Part shown: positions 8,364 to 16,268 of the stretch, piece after piece | Layout of the letters: each line of letters begins with the position of its first letter | Numbering within the stretch: position 1 is the first letter of the stretch | Source: a virus | DNA length: 53,590 nucleotides | Virus record (IMG/VR): IMGVR_UViG_3300046804_003838 | Location: 1 to 53,590 of that record | Strand: one strand, 5' to 3' | Translations under genes and position numbers: made by a program | The notes under the pieces: generated by a model | What the model was told of the DNA's origin: nothing | Databases searched by the model: none | The model's input: only the letters and a program-made list of their open reading frames with translations

Positions 8364-9289
8364 AAATAATCCTCAAAACCATAAGAAGGTAATTTTTGTA
8401 CTGGAAAGCCATCAAAATTACTAAAAGCATAACTTCCATTTTGTGCTAACATACCAGCAGCAACTTCTGCTCGTATTAAAAAACTACCATCTGGTATCGG
8501 ACCCCATTCTGGATGTCCACCATCGTTCCATTTTCCCCAACTATTTTGCACCAAGAATAATGGCTCACTTCCACTATCGTCACACGCTATCCAAGCCATA
8601 CAATGAGCCCAACTACCACTTACATTAGCAATTCCCTTTTTATCTCTTTTATTACTAAATCCATAACTAGAACATACTGCTAAACCATAACCATTAGCTA
8701 AAGCATCTCTAGCTTCTTCAATAGTTTTTGTTAAACTTACTGTTTTTATTTGGTGATCATTAGATAGATCTATCACAGGATCTGGTAATCCCCTAGCACC
8801 CCAACCAGCACCAAGATTACCATTATATTTAGTAAAATCTGCTACGCCCTTATAATTCTTCCTTAAAACTATGCCTCCATTTTTACTTACAAATTCAGCA
8901 GCCCGTGAACAACTCATACCTTGTCCACCATGACCTCTTGCCCCGTATATTGCTTCTGTAGCACCTCTAGCAATCCATGCTTCTCTTTCGCCACCAATAT
9001 CAATTTCTACTGCACGACTCACATCACATGCGTTTCTTGTTCCATGACTTACGCAATCTCCAGTAGTTTGTCTCTCTTCATAAGCTTTTTTATCAAACTT
9101 CAAAACACTTTTATATGGTGTCGATAGTTTACCTTTACCACTTCCAATTAATCGTTTACTGGCACCATCTCCAAATAATGGATATTTACTCACTTCCATT
9201 AAATGATCAAAAACGTGTTGTTCCCATAAACAACCGCTAAAACCTTTACGATAATTATTATATAGTTCTTCTGGAGAATATCTTGGCAT
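8360..9289 (-). CDS. Papain-like (C1) cysteine protease
   Basis: Catalytic layout of clan CA family C1 is readable in order: oxyanion Gln74 and nucleophile Cys79 in QTTGDCVSHG, catalytic His229 in GSWAHCMAW, and Asn249 in VQNSWGKW. About 60 residues precede the catalytic domain; no signal peptide is visible. Papain-like enzymes are unusual in phages; roles could be virion maturation, injection-linked proteolysis of host surface proteins, or lysis. It sits between the repeat-rich protein and a set of small membrane proteins, joined by 4-base and 1-base overlaps. Confidence 0.88.
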   Translation of the reverse strand: MPRYSPEELYNNYRKGFSGCLWEQHVFDHLMEVSKYPLFGDGASKRLIGSGKGKLSTPYKSVLKFDKKAYEERQTTGDCVSHGTRNACDVSRAVEIDIGGEREAWIARGATEAIYGARGHGGQGMSCSRAAEFVSKNGGIVLRKNYKGVADFTKYNGNLGAGWGARGLPDPVIDLSNDHQIKTVSLTKTIEEARDALANGYGLAVCSSYGFSNKRDKKGIANVSGSWAHCMAWIACDDSGSEPLFLVQNSWGKWNDGGHPEWGPIPDGSFLIRAEVAAGMLAQNGSYAFSNFDGFPVQKLPSYGFEDYL

Positions 9290-9783
9290 TATTTACTTCC
9301 TTCATTACAGGCCCATGATAAAGCTTTAAAAGCTTCTACAGATTTTGCTCTAAGATCATCATTAAGTGAAACGGAATCGTCTCCGATAACACTAGTCACC
9401 AAATTGGTACATGCTTTAGCTAAATTGGAATATTTTCCTTTCATATCCATTTTTAACATTAGTCCAGCCAAAGAATTGGCTTGACGTATTTCATCAGTAT
9501 TTTTGATCACAACATCTTCACCACTTAAAGATATCAATGTAGCCAAATCATTATATAATTGAGCTAGTTTTACTCCGTCTTGTTTGCGATCAGACCCTCC
9601 ATTTTGTAGAGATTCTATAACGTCCACTGTAAGAGTCTGAAGGTCTTTGTTTGTGGGCTTATCTACAACCACAACAACCGAATCATCAACATGAACCGGT
9701 TTGATCCAAGATTCAAGATTAGGTTTGAATAAACCTATTGCTATTAGAGCAACGCCCACAGCTAATAATACATTCTTATTCAT
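9289..9783 (-). CDS. N-terminally anchored hypothetical protein, 164 aa
   Basis: A hydrophobic N-terminal anchor (residues 4-19) precedes a soluble, mainly helical region with no catalytic motif seen. One-base overlaps with both neighbours. The short cytoplasmic end, single anchor and soluble tail recall inner-membrane spanin-type or membrane-tethered virion accessory proteins, but no family is recognised. Confidence 0.55.
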   Translation of the reverse strand: MNKNVLLAVGVALIAIGLFKPNLESWIKPVHVDDSVVVVVDKPTNKDLQTLTVDVIESLQNGGSDRKQDGVKLAQLYNDLATLISLSGEDVVIKNTDEIRQANSLAGLMLKMDMKGKYSNLAKACTNLVTSVIGDDSVSLNDDLRAKSVEAFKALSWACNEGSK

Positions 9784-10163
9784 CAGTTATTCTCCTTATT
9801 TGATCCGCAAACTGTTGGGCTTAAATATGGAAACATTTGATCAGCTACTTTAACAGCTTCCGGACAATTGCTCTTTATGGCTAAATCTCTTGTTTGTTTC
9901 CATGATGCTACTAAGTCAAAAAATAATTTACCTTGATCAATAACAGCAGGAGGAGTGATTGAATTAACAACTGACTCCGAAGGAGCCTTGACTACTGGCA
10001 AATTACTCTTTGCTTTTGAAATTAATGTTGTTACAAATTCTTGAACTGGACTTAATTTATCTTTGAATAGTACCCAAAGAACTAATCCTGCTCCAGCGTA
10101 CAATGCTAAATCTAAAGTTGAAACCGACTTACTAAATTCTTCAAAACTTTGAGCGTAATTCAT
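9783..10163 (-). CDS. Single-pass membrane protein, 126 aa
   Basis: Hydrophobic segment at about 18-34 (LALYAGAGLVLWVLF) after a short polar N-terminus; the rest is helical and soluble, ending near CPEAVKVADQMFPYLSP. Overlaps its neighbours by 1 and 4 bases. Unrecognised; belongs to the membrane-protein cluster. Confidence 0.55.
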   Translation of the reverse strand: MNYAQSFEEFSKSVSTLDLALYAGAGLVLWVLFKDKLSPVQEFVTTLISKAKSNLPVVKAPSESVVNSITPPAVIDQGKLFFDLVASWKQTRDLAIKSNCPEAVKVADQMFPYLSPTVCGSNKENN

Positions 10164-10561
10164 TTTATCTCCTCATTCTTATTAAGATTATTTTTTATAA
10201 AAACACCGGTATTTTTAAAGATCGTAACAGTAGCGTCAATAGATGCTGAAACCATAATCATCAGTATTCCTTTAACATACCTATGTATAATAGGTTCGAC
10301 AAGTTGAGGAACAAAAGGAATGTCTATCACTACGAAAACTTTATCATAAAAACTATTTAGAGATTCCAATGCTAGAGTTTTTTTATCTTTTCCCTCTAAA
10401 TGAGCCGCTGTCTTTTCAATTATCTGTACAATTGATGCTGTAGATATTTGTAAAATTTTCCAAGCTTCATCTATTGCTACTTTTTTTACATTTCCTATAG
10501 ACTGTTTAGCAGCAATGACTAAAATTTCAGATTCAGCTTGTACTATTTCTTTTGGGGTCAT
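10160..10561 (-). CDS. Hypothetical helical protein with hydrophobic C-terminal segment, 133 aa
   Basis: Helical and amphipathic throughout, with a hydrophobic stretch at about 92-112 (YVKGILMIMVSASIDATVTIF) and a Lys/Asn-rich end. Possible membrane-associated protein. Overlaps the upstream holin-like gene by 29 bases. Confidence 0.5.
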   Translation of the reverse strand: MTPKEIVQAESEILVIAAKQSIGNVKKVAIDEAWKILQISTASIVQIIEKTAAHLEGKDKKTLALESLNSFYDKVFVVIDIPFVPQLVEPIIHRYVKGILMIMVSASIDATVTIFKNTGVFIKNNLNKNEEIK

Positions 10562-10889
10562 TTTTAGTTGTCCTTTTTTTAGTAGTCTTTATAGATTTTT
10601 TTGATTTTTTAGGAGTTGATGGGATAGACTTGACTGTCTCTATTCTTTCTTCTGGCGTGGCTGTACTCCACCAAGTTTGTTTAATCTGTTTTCTGCTATT
10701 AATATATTTCCATAAAATAGCTAATTGACCACCAATTAGAATAACACTTTCTACCCCATGACTAACATCTCTTATCAAATCTTCTTTTTGATTATTTTCT
10801 CCAATCAAACCCAATAAATATAAACCGCTAAATATAAAACTAACTAAAGTGAACCAAAATTCACTAGTTTTATACCCTGGTTTTATCAT
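10533..10889 (-). CDS. Holin-like small membrane protein, 118 aa
   Basis: Begins with a KTSEFWFTL segment that opens many phage holin-like proteins, followed by two hydrophobic segments (about 10-28 and 46-64) and a strongly basic C-terminus (KKSKKSIKTTKKR). Size, two membrane passes and a charged tail are compatible with a class II holin. The neighbouring protease and membrane proteins would then form a lysis cassette. This is inference; no experiment or full-family match is available. Confidence 0.5.
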   Translation of the reverse strand: MIKPGYKTSEFWFTLVSFIFSGLYLLGLIGENNQKEDLIRDVSHGVESVILIGGQLAILWKYINSRKQIKQTWWSTATPEERIETVKSIPSTPKKSKKSIKTTKKRTTKNDPKRNSTS

Positions 10890-10891
10890 TT

Positions 10892-11095
10892 TTATGAGCC
10901 TTGAGTGCTGTTACCATAGTAGTAACTTGGATCATCAAATCTAGCGCCAAATTTTGCTTGTATATCTTCTATGGCTGGAGTATTTTTTACATATCCATCA
11001 TATTTAGAATATGAGCCTGTCCATGAAGTTGTGGTAATGGTAGTTCCATTTTTTATAGGATTGGCAGAAATTGCTTTTTTAATATCGTTAGCCAT
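10892..11095 (-). CDS. Small hypothetical protein, 67 aa
   Basis: Thr/Ser/Tyr-rich (TTTSWTGSYSKYDG) and ends NSTQGS. It shares the S/T-W-T-G-S/T pattern with the N-terminus of the putative structural protein at 11526-12107 (TYWTGTSTK), suggesting it may be a related virion decoration peptide. Confidence 0.5.
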   Translation of the reverse strand: MANDIKKAISANPIKNGTTITTTSWTGSYSKYDGYVKNTPAIEDIQAKFGARFDDPSYYYGNSTQGS

Positions 11096-11126
11096 TATTA
11101 TTCTCCATAAGGTATATTACACCAAA

Positions 11127-11447
11127 CTACTTATTCTCTATTCTATCTTCTAATGCTTCTAATGTTTTACCCAACATCGCAATTTGAACTTTTAGTTCAT
11201 TCATAACTTCGGTATTTTTTTGTAACATATTTGTAAGGGCGGCTTGACTTTCTTTATTAATAGCAAGTCTTTCCATAATAAATTGACGATCTTGAAGATA
11301 TGGTGATTTTGTTTCTATCATATCAGCAACCTCTGATTTGGTTGCCATATTTTTTCCTATTGCCACCCAAAAGCCAATCATAGTAACAATTATACCAATG
11401 CTAGTTGTTGCTATATTTTCCCAAAAATGGATAATAGTTTCACTCAT
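11127..11447 (-). CDS. Membrane-anchored coiled-coil protein, 106 aa
   Basis: A hydrophobic segment at about 12-31 is followed by a long charged helix with heptad pattern from residue 50 to the end (ALTNMLQKNTEVMNELKV...). Architecture suggests an anchor plus coiled coil. Function unknown; first gene of the membrane cluster after the terminator. Confidence 0.55.
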   Translation of the reverse strand: MSETIIHFWENIATTSIGIIVTMIGFWVAIGKNMATKSEVADMIETKSPYLQDRQFIMERLAINKESQAALTNMLQKNTEVMNELKVQIAMLGKTLEALEDRIENK

Positions 11448-11460
11448 TTTTTACCTTTTC

Positions 11461-11498
11461 AAGAAAAAAGCCACCGATACCTTTCAGTATGATGGCTT
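11461..11498 (-). terminator. Intrinsic terminator with GAAA tetraloop
   Basis: On the minus strand, AAGCCATC pairs with GGTGGCTT, then ATACT pairs with GGTAT (G-U pairs allowed) around a GAAA loop: a 13-bp stem, followed by TTTTTT. It lies 28 bases after the stop of the gene at 11526-12107. It is the clearest terminator in the window. Confidence 0.85.
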
Positions 11499-11525
11499 AA
11501 TTCCTTTTTAAAGCCTTAAGTAAAA

Positions 11526-12107
11526 TTACCAGTTGGTCTTGCTCTTATATGCAGAATTTGCATCTGTACCACTTACTGGCTTGACACCACCAGCCAGATA
11601 AACAATTTGACCAGGAGCGCTTTGGGTTGGTGTTGCGGCAACGTCTGTTGCTAGAGTATCAGTAGCAACAGTTGGGTTTTGAGTCCCGCCTGTTTGATTA
11701 TTGATAAACTTGCCAGAGTAGATGTTCCATCGACCAGCCCTGATAGCAGTTGTGAGTCTGCGGGTACGTAATGTTTCAAGTTTATGAATACTTCTTACCA
11801 ATGATGGTTGAGAAGCGCCACTTCTAAGAACTGTATTACTAACACCAGAAAGTGTTGTTGTTACTCTTTTTGCAATTGGTCCTGGGTTGTCATATTTAAA
11901 AGTACCAGCAGAAACAGCTTCATTAGCCCAACTGTTATCAATTACTGTTGAACCGAAACCTGTATCTTTGGTTTTACCTAAAGACACTTGATCAACTAAT
12001 GTTGTTGTTGATCCGACATTAATTGCTGCACCACCTGTATTTTTTGTTGATGTGCCTGTCCAGTAAGTACCAGTTGTTGCACTACCATTTTGTTGAATTG
12101 AGGCCAT
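11526..12107 (-). CDS. Probable abundant virion structural protein, 193 aa
   Basis: Low-complexity, Ser/Thr/Gly/Ala/Asn-rich with few charges, except a basic middle (RSIHKLETLRTRRLTTAIRAGRW). Composition and isolation with its own strong terminator suggest a highly expressed virion component (capsid decoration or fibre-type). The start at 12107 has GGAG 6 bases upstream; the ATG at 12119 lacks one. Upstream DNA (12120-12190) contains TATTATAG and TATAGAAT boxes that could be a late promoter. No family recognised. Confidence 0.6.
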   Translation of the reverse strand: MASIQQNGSATTGTYWTGTSTKNTGGAAINVGSTTTLVDQVSLGKTKDTGFGSTVIDNSWANEAVSAGTFKYDNPGPIAKRVTTTLSGVSNTVLRSGASQPSLVRSIHKLETLRTRRLTTAIRAGRWNIYSGKFINNQTGGTQNPTVATDTLATDVAATPTQSAPGQIVYLAGGVKPVSGTDANSAYKSKTNW

Positions 12108-12188
12108 TTTAATCTCCATGAAAGATGGTATTTAATTCTATATCTATAATACCCCTAAAATTTTGAATTTAATGGTTTTTTACAAAAA

Positions 12189-12872
12189 TTAATTTGGCCT
12201 ATTATTTGGCATATATAAATGGTCGTAAATTTTAATTATGCTGTTCAGAGTAAAACATTTAAAACCATATACATCTGAATTTTTGCAGATATTCTGAGCC
12301 TGTTTGTCGTTCCAAAGATTTCCGGTGGATATAATTTTAATACCCGGAACCTTTTTATTAACCAAAACAGTGGCGATTATATTATCCGAGATATCATCTA
12401 ATAAGTTGCCAGTTGAGGGATAAATGGTGAGTATTTCATTTTCTAATAATATTTGTGCTACTTTATACATTAGTTCTAGCGTAAAAACTCTATATTCTAG
12501 AACATACCTTAGTTCCACCTGATTGTTTAGACAGATGGTTTTAAATGCATTTATATCCTCTCTAAATTTATCATATTTTCTATTGCACAAATAGTTGTTT
12601 GGAGCTATTACCTCAAGAACTTTTGCTCCATTTTTTATGCAAAATTCAGCACACGACAGTCTAGTGCTAAGATCAGACTGACCATATGGATAATCTATAA
12701 CAGAAGATAACTTAATATTATTATGGTTAACTAGTAGTGGTTTGACTACTTTGAGATTATGAGGATATACTGATATAGTTTGTGGAGAGTATTTAATAAC
12801 GTCACTAATAAGATTCTTAATCTCTGTATCATTACTTGCTGTATCGTAATGACCAAATTCAATAATCTTCAT
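12189..12872 (-). CDS. DeoC-like TIM-barrel protein lacking the catalytic lysine
   Basis: Fold signatures of 2-deoxyribose-5-phosphate aldolase run through the protein: SVYPHNLKVVKPLL, IDYPYGQSDLSTRL, FCIKNGAKVLEVIAP, YRVFTLEL, TIYPSTG and GIKIISTGN. In DERA the Schiff-base Lys lies in K-T-S-T-G; here that place is Y-P-S-T-G. The Asp of the EVD segment is replaced by Glu. The second active-site Lys (GIK) remains. It may thus have lost aldolase activity or use another chemistry. Length (227) is near the family's about 220-260. Sits one base after the ClpP-like gene. Confidence 0.6.
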   Translation of the reverse strand: MKIIEFGHYDTASNDTEIKNLISDVIKYSPQTISVYPHNLKVVKPLLVNHNNIKLSSVIDYPYGQSDLSTRLSCAEFCIKNGAKVLEVIAPNNYLCNRKYDKFREDINAFKTICLNNQVELRYVLEYRVFTLELMYKVAQILLENEILTIYPSTGNLLDDISDNIIATVLVNKKVPGIKIISTGNLWNDKQAQNICKNSDVYGFKCFTLNSIIKIYDHLYMPNNRPN

Positions 12873-12873
12873 T

Positions 12874-13560
12874 TTATTTTTTCTTTATATATGTTTTTAG
12901 ATAGTCTATATTAGGAAATTGTTTACTTCCTAATACACCATCAGCAAACCCATAATCAACTGACTCATCAGCATTTAATATCCAATCACATTTGTTGGCT
13001 AATTGTGAAACTATATGTTTTCTTGCCATCATCCTTTTCCAATTTTTATCTTTAGCTAAATTACCTGTCATGCACTTGTCAGTAAATATATCAATCATTT
13101 TATCACATTCTCTTTCATTCCATTGAATAGAACTTGCTGCCGCTTTGGAATGTTCATCATTAATACTAAAAGATCCATAATGAATAAGAACATTAGTATT
13201 TGGCATTAATATTCTTAAATTTGCAGATTGTAAAATGACACTACTTGCAGATTCAACACTGCCATATGCTAAAATCATTGTTTTAGATTTAGAAAATCTT
13301 ATTGCATCATAAATACCTAGACAGTCAGACCACATACCTCCTGGAAGATGCATATGTATTAGTATTGGTTCTAATGATACACTATCCAAATATCTAATAT
13401 TTTTTTCTAACATCACAGCACTTCTGTAGTCTACTCCTCCTTCTTCTTGATCTCCATAGTATGAATGTAAATATATTTCTCTATTATAGACATCAATATT
13501 ATATAGATGAATAGAATTTAGTATTGTCTCTATTGTTGTTTTTTCATTAAGATTTGTCAT
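12874..13560 (-). CDS. ClpP/crotonase-fold serine protease
   Basis: ClpP-type triad is readable: nucleophile Ser near 104-106 in VESASSVIL, His127 in VLIHYGS, and an Asp in the DWILNADESVDYGFADGV segment that matches the D..M.A.EA..YG.ID motif of ClpP. HLPGG near residue 71 forms the oxyanion strand. Phages use ClpP-like enzymes as head maturation proteases, or as Clp-like regulators. No scaffold or portal is adjacent, so the target is unresolved. Overlaps the next upstream gene by 4 bases. Confidence 0.8.
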   Translation of the reverse strand: MTNLNEKTTIETILNSIHLYNIDVYNREIYLHSYYGDQEEGGVDYRSAVMLEKNIRYLDSVSLEPILIHMHLPGGMWSDCLGIYDAIRFSKSKTMILAYGSVESASSVILQSANLRILMPNTNVLIHYGSFSINDEHSKAAASSIQWNERECDKMIDIFTDKCMTGNLAKDKNWKRMMARKHIVSQLANKCDWILNADESVDYGFADGVLGSKQFPNIDYLKTYIKKK

Positions 13561-13985
13561 AGTTTATATAATTTTTTTTCTATTGATTGCATTACCTGTC
13601 TATCTTCAAAAGCTTTTCCAATACCTATTCTAAATCTATATCTTGTAAAAACATCCAATGTTTCTACCCCGTCAGTAGTTTCTATGGCAAATGCTACAGC
13701 ATCAATGATGTTGAAGTTGGTGTGTCCTGTCCAAAAATTAAAAATTTTACTACTAGCTGTATATTCGTTATAAGGTATAATCCCCATTGGAGTTGCTATA
13801 ACCCTGATTGGATCAGTGTGTTTTATCAAATTTGGTTTTTCGGCTTCTTCGTTATCTTCATCGTCATCATAAAAATTATCGGACACTTCATTAGAGAAAT
13901 TTGCATTATCAATATCTATTTCATTTTCATCGTAACCTATAAATGGATCCCTCCATTTTTCCCATATAATTTTTTTATTATTCAT
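13557..13985 (-). CDS. Hypothetical acidic protein, 142 aa
   Basis: N-terminal half is strongly acidic with low complexity (DDDEDNEEAEK); the C-terminal half is globular with VDAVAFAIETTDG and a basic RYRFRIGIGKAF segment. Overlaps neighbours by 4 and 1 bases. Unrecognised. Confidence 0.6.
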   Translation of the reverse strand: MNNKKIIWEKWRDPFIGYDENEIDIDNANFSNEVSDNFYDDDEDNEEAEKPNLIKHTDPIRVIATPMGIIPYNEYTASSKIFNFWTGHTNFNIIDAVAFAIETTDGVETLDVFTRYRFRIGIGKAFEDRQVMQSIEKKLYKL

Positions 13986-14398
13986 TATTTATTTCTAAAT
14001 ACGTTTATTGGTCTGATTAGAGGAAACCTATTTTTTCTATCTTTTTGTTTTTGTATTTCGTATTTCGCTCTCCAAAAAAATAAAACATTATTAACAAATA
14101 AAGAATGATTTTCTGATTGTTTAGACATAATTTCCATAGAATCAATCAATAAATCTTTTATATAGTTATTATCACCACAAAAATCATTAAGTAAAGCGGC
14201 GAAAGTCTCTGCTTGAGACAGAAACTTATTTTCTTCTTTTACAAAATCATAAGGAACAACATTAAATATTGGTATAATATTTTCTGTTTCTAAATCAAAT
14301 ATAAAATTAATATCTATTATATTCTGATGATTTGAAATTTCTAAGATTTTATTATTTTCTAATTCTTTTTTAAATAAGTTTTTAATATAGTTTATCAT
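13985..14398 (-). CDS. Hypothetical protein, 137 aa
   Basis: Mixed alpha/beta, Asn/Ile-rich, with a basic C-terminus (EIQKQKDRKNRFPLIRPINV). No motif seen. One-base and 4-base overlaps link it to both neighbours in the operon started by the sigma factor gene. Confidence 0.55.
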   Translation of the reverse strand: MINYIKNLFKKELENNKILEISNHQNIIDINFIFDLETENIIPIFNVVPYDFVKEENKFLSQAETFAALLNDFCGDNNYIKDLLIDSMEIMSKQSENHSLFVNNVLFFWRAKYEIQKQKDRKNRFPLIRPINVFRNK

Positions 14399-14769
14399 AA
14401 TAAAAGAGCTTTTTTAATAATCTCACTTGTTTTTAACAAATCATTTGATACAATCCAGAATCCATTGCTGGTTATATTATATTTAGGAATAAAACATCCA
14501 TAAAAAATATGCGTGTAAATATTCTCTCCATCGCTCTGAATATCACAATCTAATAACTTAAGATTAGCCCATTTATAATCTATAGATACATATTCACAAA
14601 ATAATTTTTCGATAAAAAATTCTTTTTTACGATCCATTAATTTAAGACTGTCTATTTTATCAATTTCAATTTTTGGTAAAATTAAAGAATCTTGATTTGA
14701 AGATAATATACAGAAATTATCTTCACTTGCTGTATACAATATCAATTCTATATTAACTGTTTTTAGCAT
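14395..14769 (-). CDS. Hypothetical NUDIX-sized protein, 124 aa
   Basis: The pattern of the first 60 residues (INIELILYTASEDN, LILPKIEIDK) resembles the opening strands of NUDIX-fold proteins, but the GX5EX7REUXEEXGU box is not visible. Treated as unknown. Overlaps the sigma factor gene by 7 bases, so translation is probably coupled. Confidence 0.5.
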   Translation of the reverse strand: MLKTVNIELILYTASEDNFCILSSNQDSLILPKIEIDKIDSLKLMDRKKEFFIEKLFCEYVSIDYKWANLKLLDCDIQSDGENIYTHIFYGCFIPKYNITSNGFWIVSNDLLKTSEIIKKALLL

Positions 14770-15323
14770 AATTCTCGAATTATATTTAATCCCTTATTGA
14801 TATTCTGTCTGACGGCCTCTCTTGTAACACTATATTGCTTACCTATTTCCGATAGTGTCTTATTGTCATAATAGTATAACTTAATTTGCTCTCTCTGTCT
14901 AGATGATAATGGAGCTATATCTAGCAGAGTCTGAATATCTCTAACTAAATTCTCTTGTGTCTCATTGTTTTCTATTTCTTTAGCAGGGTTGCTGTGGTCT
15001 ATGTACTCTGAATTCTCAATTGCATAATTAATTTGTTTCTTATGCTTTTGACTCTTTTTATATTTTTGAGTTACATAGGTCTTTATGGCCCAAATAGCAC
15101 ATTGATTTCTATAAGAGTATAAATTTTTCCCCTTGCCGGATTTTAATCCTTTTCTATCTTTATCCCAATTCCAATCTGCTATCATGATTGCTTCTGCTAT
15201 TTCATAGACAGTTTCATCATTAGATAGCATTTCTTTGACTAAGCCAGGATACATTTTAGATCCAAACTTTGATATAGTTTTTTTAGCTATAGTCGTATAA
15301 TTACACAGAGTATCAAATTCCAT
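14763..15323 (-). CDS. Sigma-70-family RNA polymerase sigma factor
   Basis: Region 2-like segment near residues 45-80 (AEAIMIADWNWDKDRKG, YRNQCAIWAIKTYV) and a clear region 4 at the C-terminus: LSSRQREQIKLYYYDNKTLSEIG, then the recognition helix VTREAVRQNINKGLNIIREL. At 186 residues it is short, lacking region 1 and probably part of 3, as in phage late sigma factors of the T4 gp55 kind. It likely redirects host RNA polymerase to late promoters. The left structural-like genes lack the TTGACA promoters found on the right. Confidence 0.85.
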   Translation of the reverse strand: MEFDTLCNYTTIAKKTISKFGSKMYPGLVKEMLSNDETVYEIAEAIMIADWNWDKDRKGLKSGKGKNLYSYRNQCAIWAIKTYVTQKYKKSQKHKKQINYAIENSEYIDHSNPAKEIENNETQENLVRDIQTLLDIAPLSSRQREQIKLYYYDNKTLSEIGKQYSVTREAVRQNINKGLNIIRELC

Positions 15324-15364
15324 AATCGTCCTCCTTAAAAGTCCTAAATCAATTTAAATTCTAT

Positions 15365-15838
15365 TTACTTGGTCAACTTTTTCCACTGATCACTATCTGG
15401 TCTTCCTTTATCTCCAGGCTTTGCTGGTTTATAGTTTTTGCCCATTCGTTCTCTTTTCTTACGAATATTCTCCCAAAGACCGGGCCTGTCTGCGGCAGAT
15501 ATAGTATCGGCAGCCTCAGAGACATACATGATAAAATCATGAATCGTTCTCATATAGTCCTCAGTAATGGCGATTTTACCCTGTAGCCAGCTTTCTGTCA
15601 AGTTTTCTTTTACTTTTGGATCTTCAAGGGACTCCAAAATGGCCTGACTATGACTCATTATTGCTTTAAGAGACCCTATGTTCATTTGATAAAAATCATT
15701 TTTATATTCCATAAGTTCAGTTTCTGGAGTCTCTACTTCAGTCTCTTCTATCTGTGTAAAGTCTCCTTCTTCAGCTTTGAATACTTTTTTGCTGACAGTT
15801 TCACTAACGGAATTTAAAATATCATGAATACGATCCAT
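15365..15838 (-). CDS. Conserved phage protein, 157 aa, basic GKNYKPAKPGDKGRP tail
   Basis: Acidic N-terminal third, a helical middle (SLKAIMSHSQAILESLED) and a C-terminus with RKKRERMGKNYKPAKPGDKGRPD. That tail recurs in proteins encoded near structural genes of marine phages (from memory, not checked). Possible head-assembly or scaffold-like role. Followed at 2 bases by a set of similarly spaced genes. Confidence 0.55.
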   Translation of the reverse strand: MDRIHDILNSVSETVSKKVFKAEEGDFTQIEETEVETPETELMEYKNDFYQMNIGSLKAIMSHSQAILESLEDPKVKENLTESWLQGKIAITEDYMRTIHDFIMYVSEAADTISAADRPGLWENIRKKRERMGKNYKPAKPGDKGRPDSDQWKKLTK

Positions 15839-15840
15839 AT

Positions 15841-16266
15841 TTATACCTCATCAGTTAAAGGACCACCAGTTATCCATGCATCACAAGTACGATCACCAGC
15901 ACATTTGAAGTCAAATAATTCGCAATATCCAAGATTAGCGAGATCTACAATTTTACCAGCCTCGTTCATATCTTCTTCACAAATGCCTTTTTCAATACAT
16001 TGACGCATTTTATTTTTTACTATAAACGCAGCACAATTGCTGCATCTCATAGTTTTTGCTTCATCTATTGTTGTTTTGAATAAATCAGCTTTTTTTTGCC
16101 AAAATTCAGGATTATCTAACTGTGGATTTGCTGGTCCATAATTAGCCTTGTCAACACAAATTTTTCTATTAGCAAGATTCAGACTAATATCTTGAGTAGC
16201 AAGAGGGCACTCGATATTTGTCTGTACACTATCTAATAATTCTTCTGCTCGTGATCTAAAACTCAT
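15841..16266 (-). CDS. Cysteine-rich putative metal-binding protein, 141 aa
   Basis: Eight or more cysteines, with CSNC near residue 66, CIEKGIC, then GYCELFDFKCAGDRTCDAWITGGP. The spacing of the last four Cys and the CDAW..GGP ending form a conserved block found in phage proteins encoded near structural genes (from memory). May bind an Fe-S cluster or zinc. It neighbours a ferritin-like protein, which hints at a metal-related virion or assembly function. Confidence 0.55.
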   Translation of the reverse strand: MSFRSRAEELLDSVQTNIECPLATQDISLNLANRKICVDKANYGPANPQLDNPEFWQKKADLFKTTIDEAKTMRCSNCAAFIVKNKMRQCIEKGICEEDMNEAGKIVDLANLGYCELFDFKCAGDRTCDAWITGGPLTDEV

Positions 16267-16268
16267 TG

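Noticed and set aside
12189-12872. Calling this gene a true deoxyribose-phosphate aldolase
   Set aside because: The Schiff-base lysine is absent from the K-T-S-T-G position, so enzyme identity is not claimed.
13587-14108. Long plus-strand open frame of 173 codons
   Set aside because: Low-complexity Phe/Ile/Tyr-rich sequence, antisense to two genes with 1-base coupling; no ribosome-binding site. A shadow of AT-rich antisense DNA.
14395-14769. NUDIX hydrolase call
   Set aside because: Opening strands look similar, but the NUDIX box with its glutamates cannot be found.
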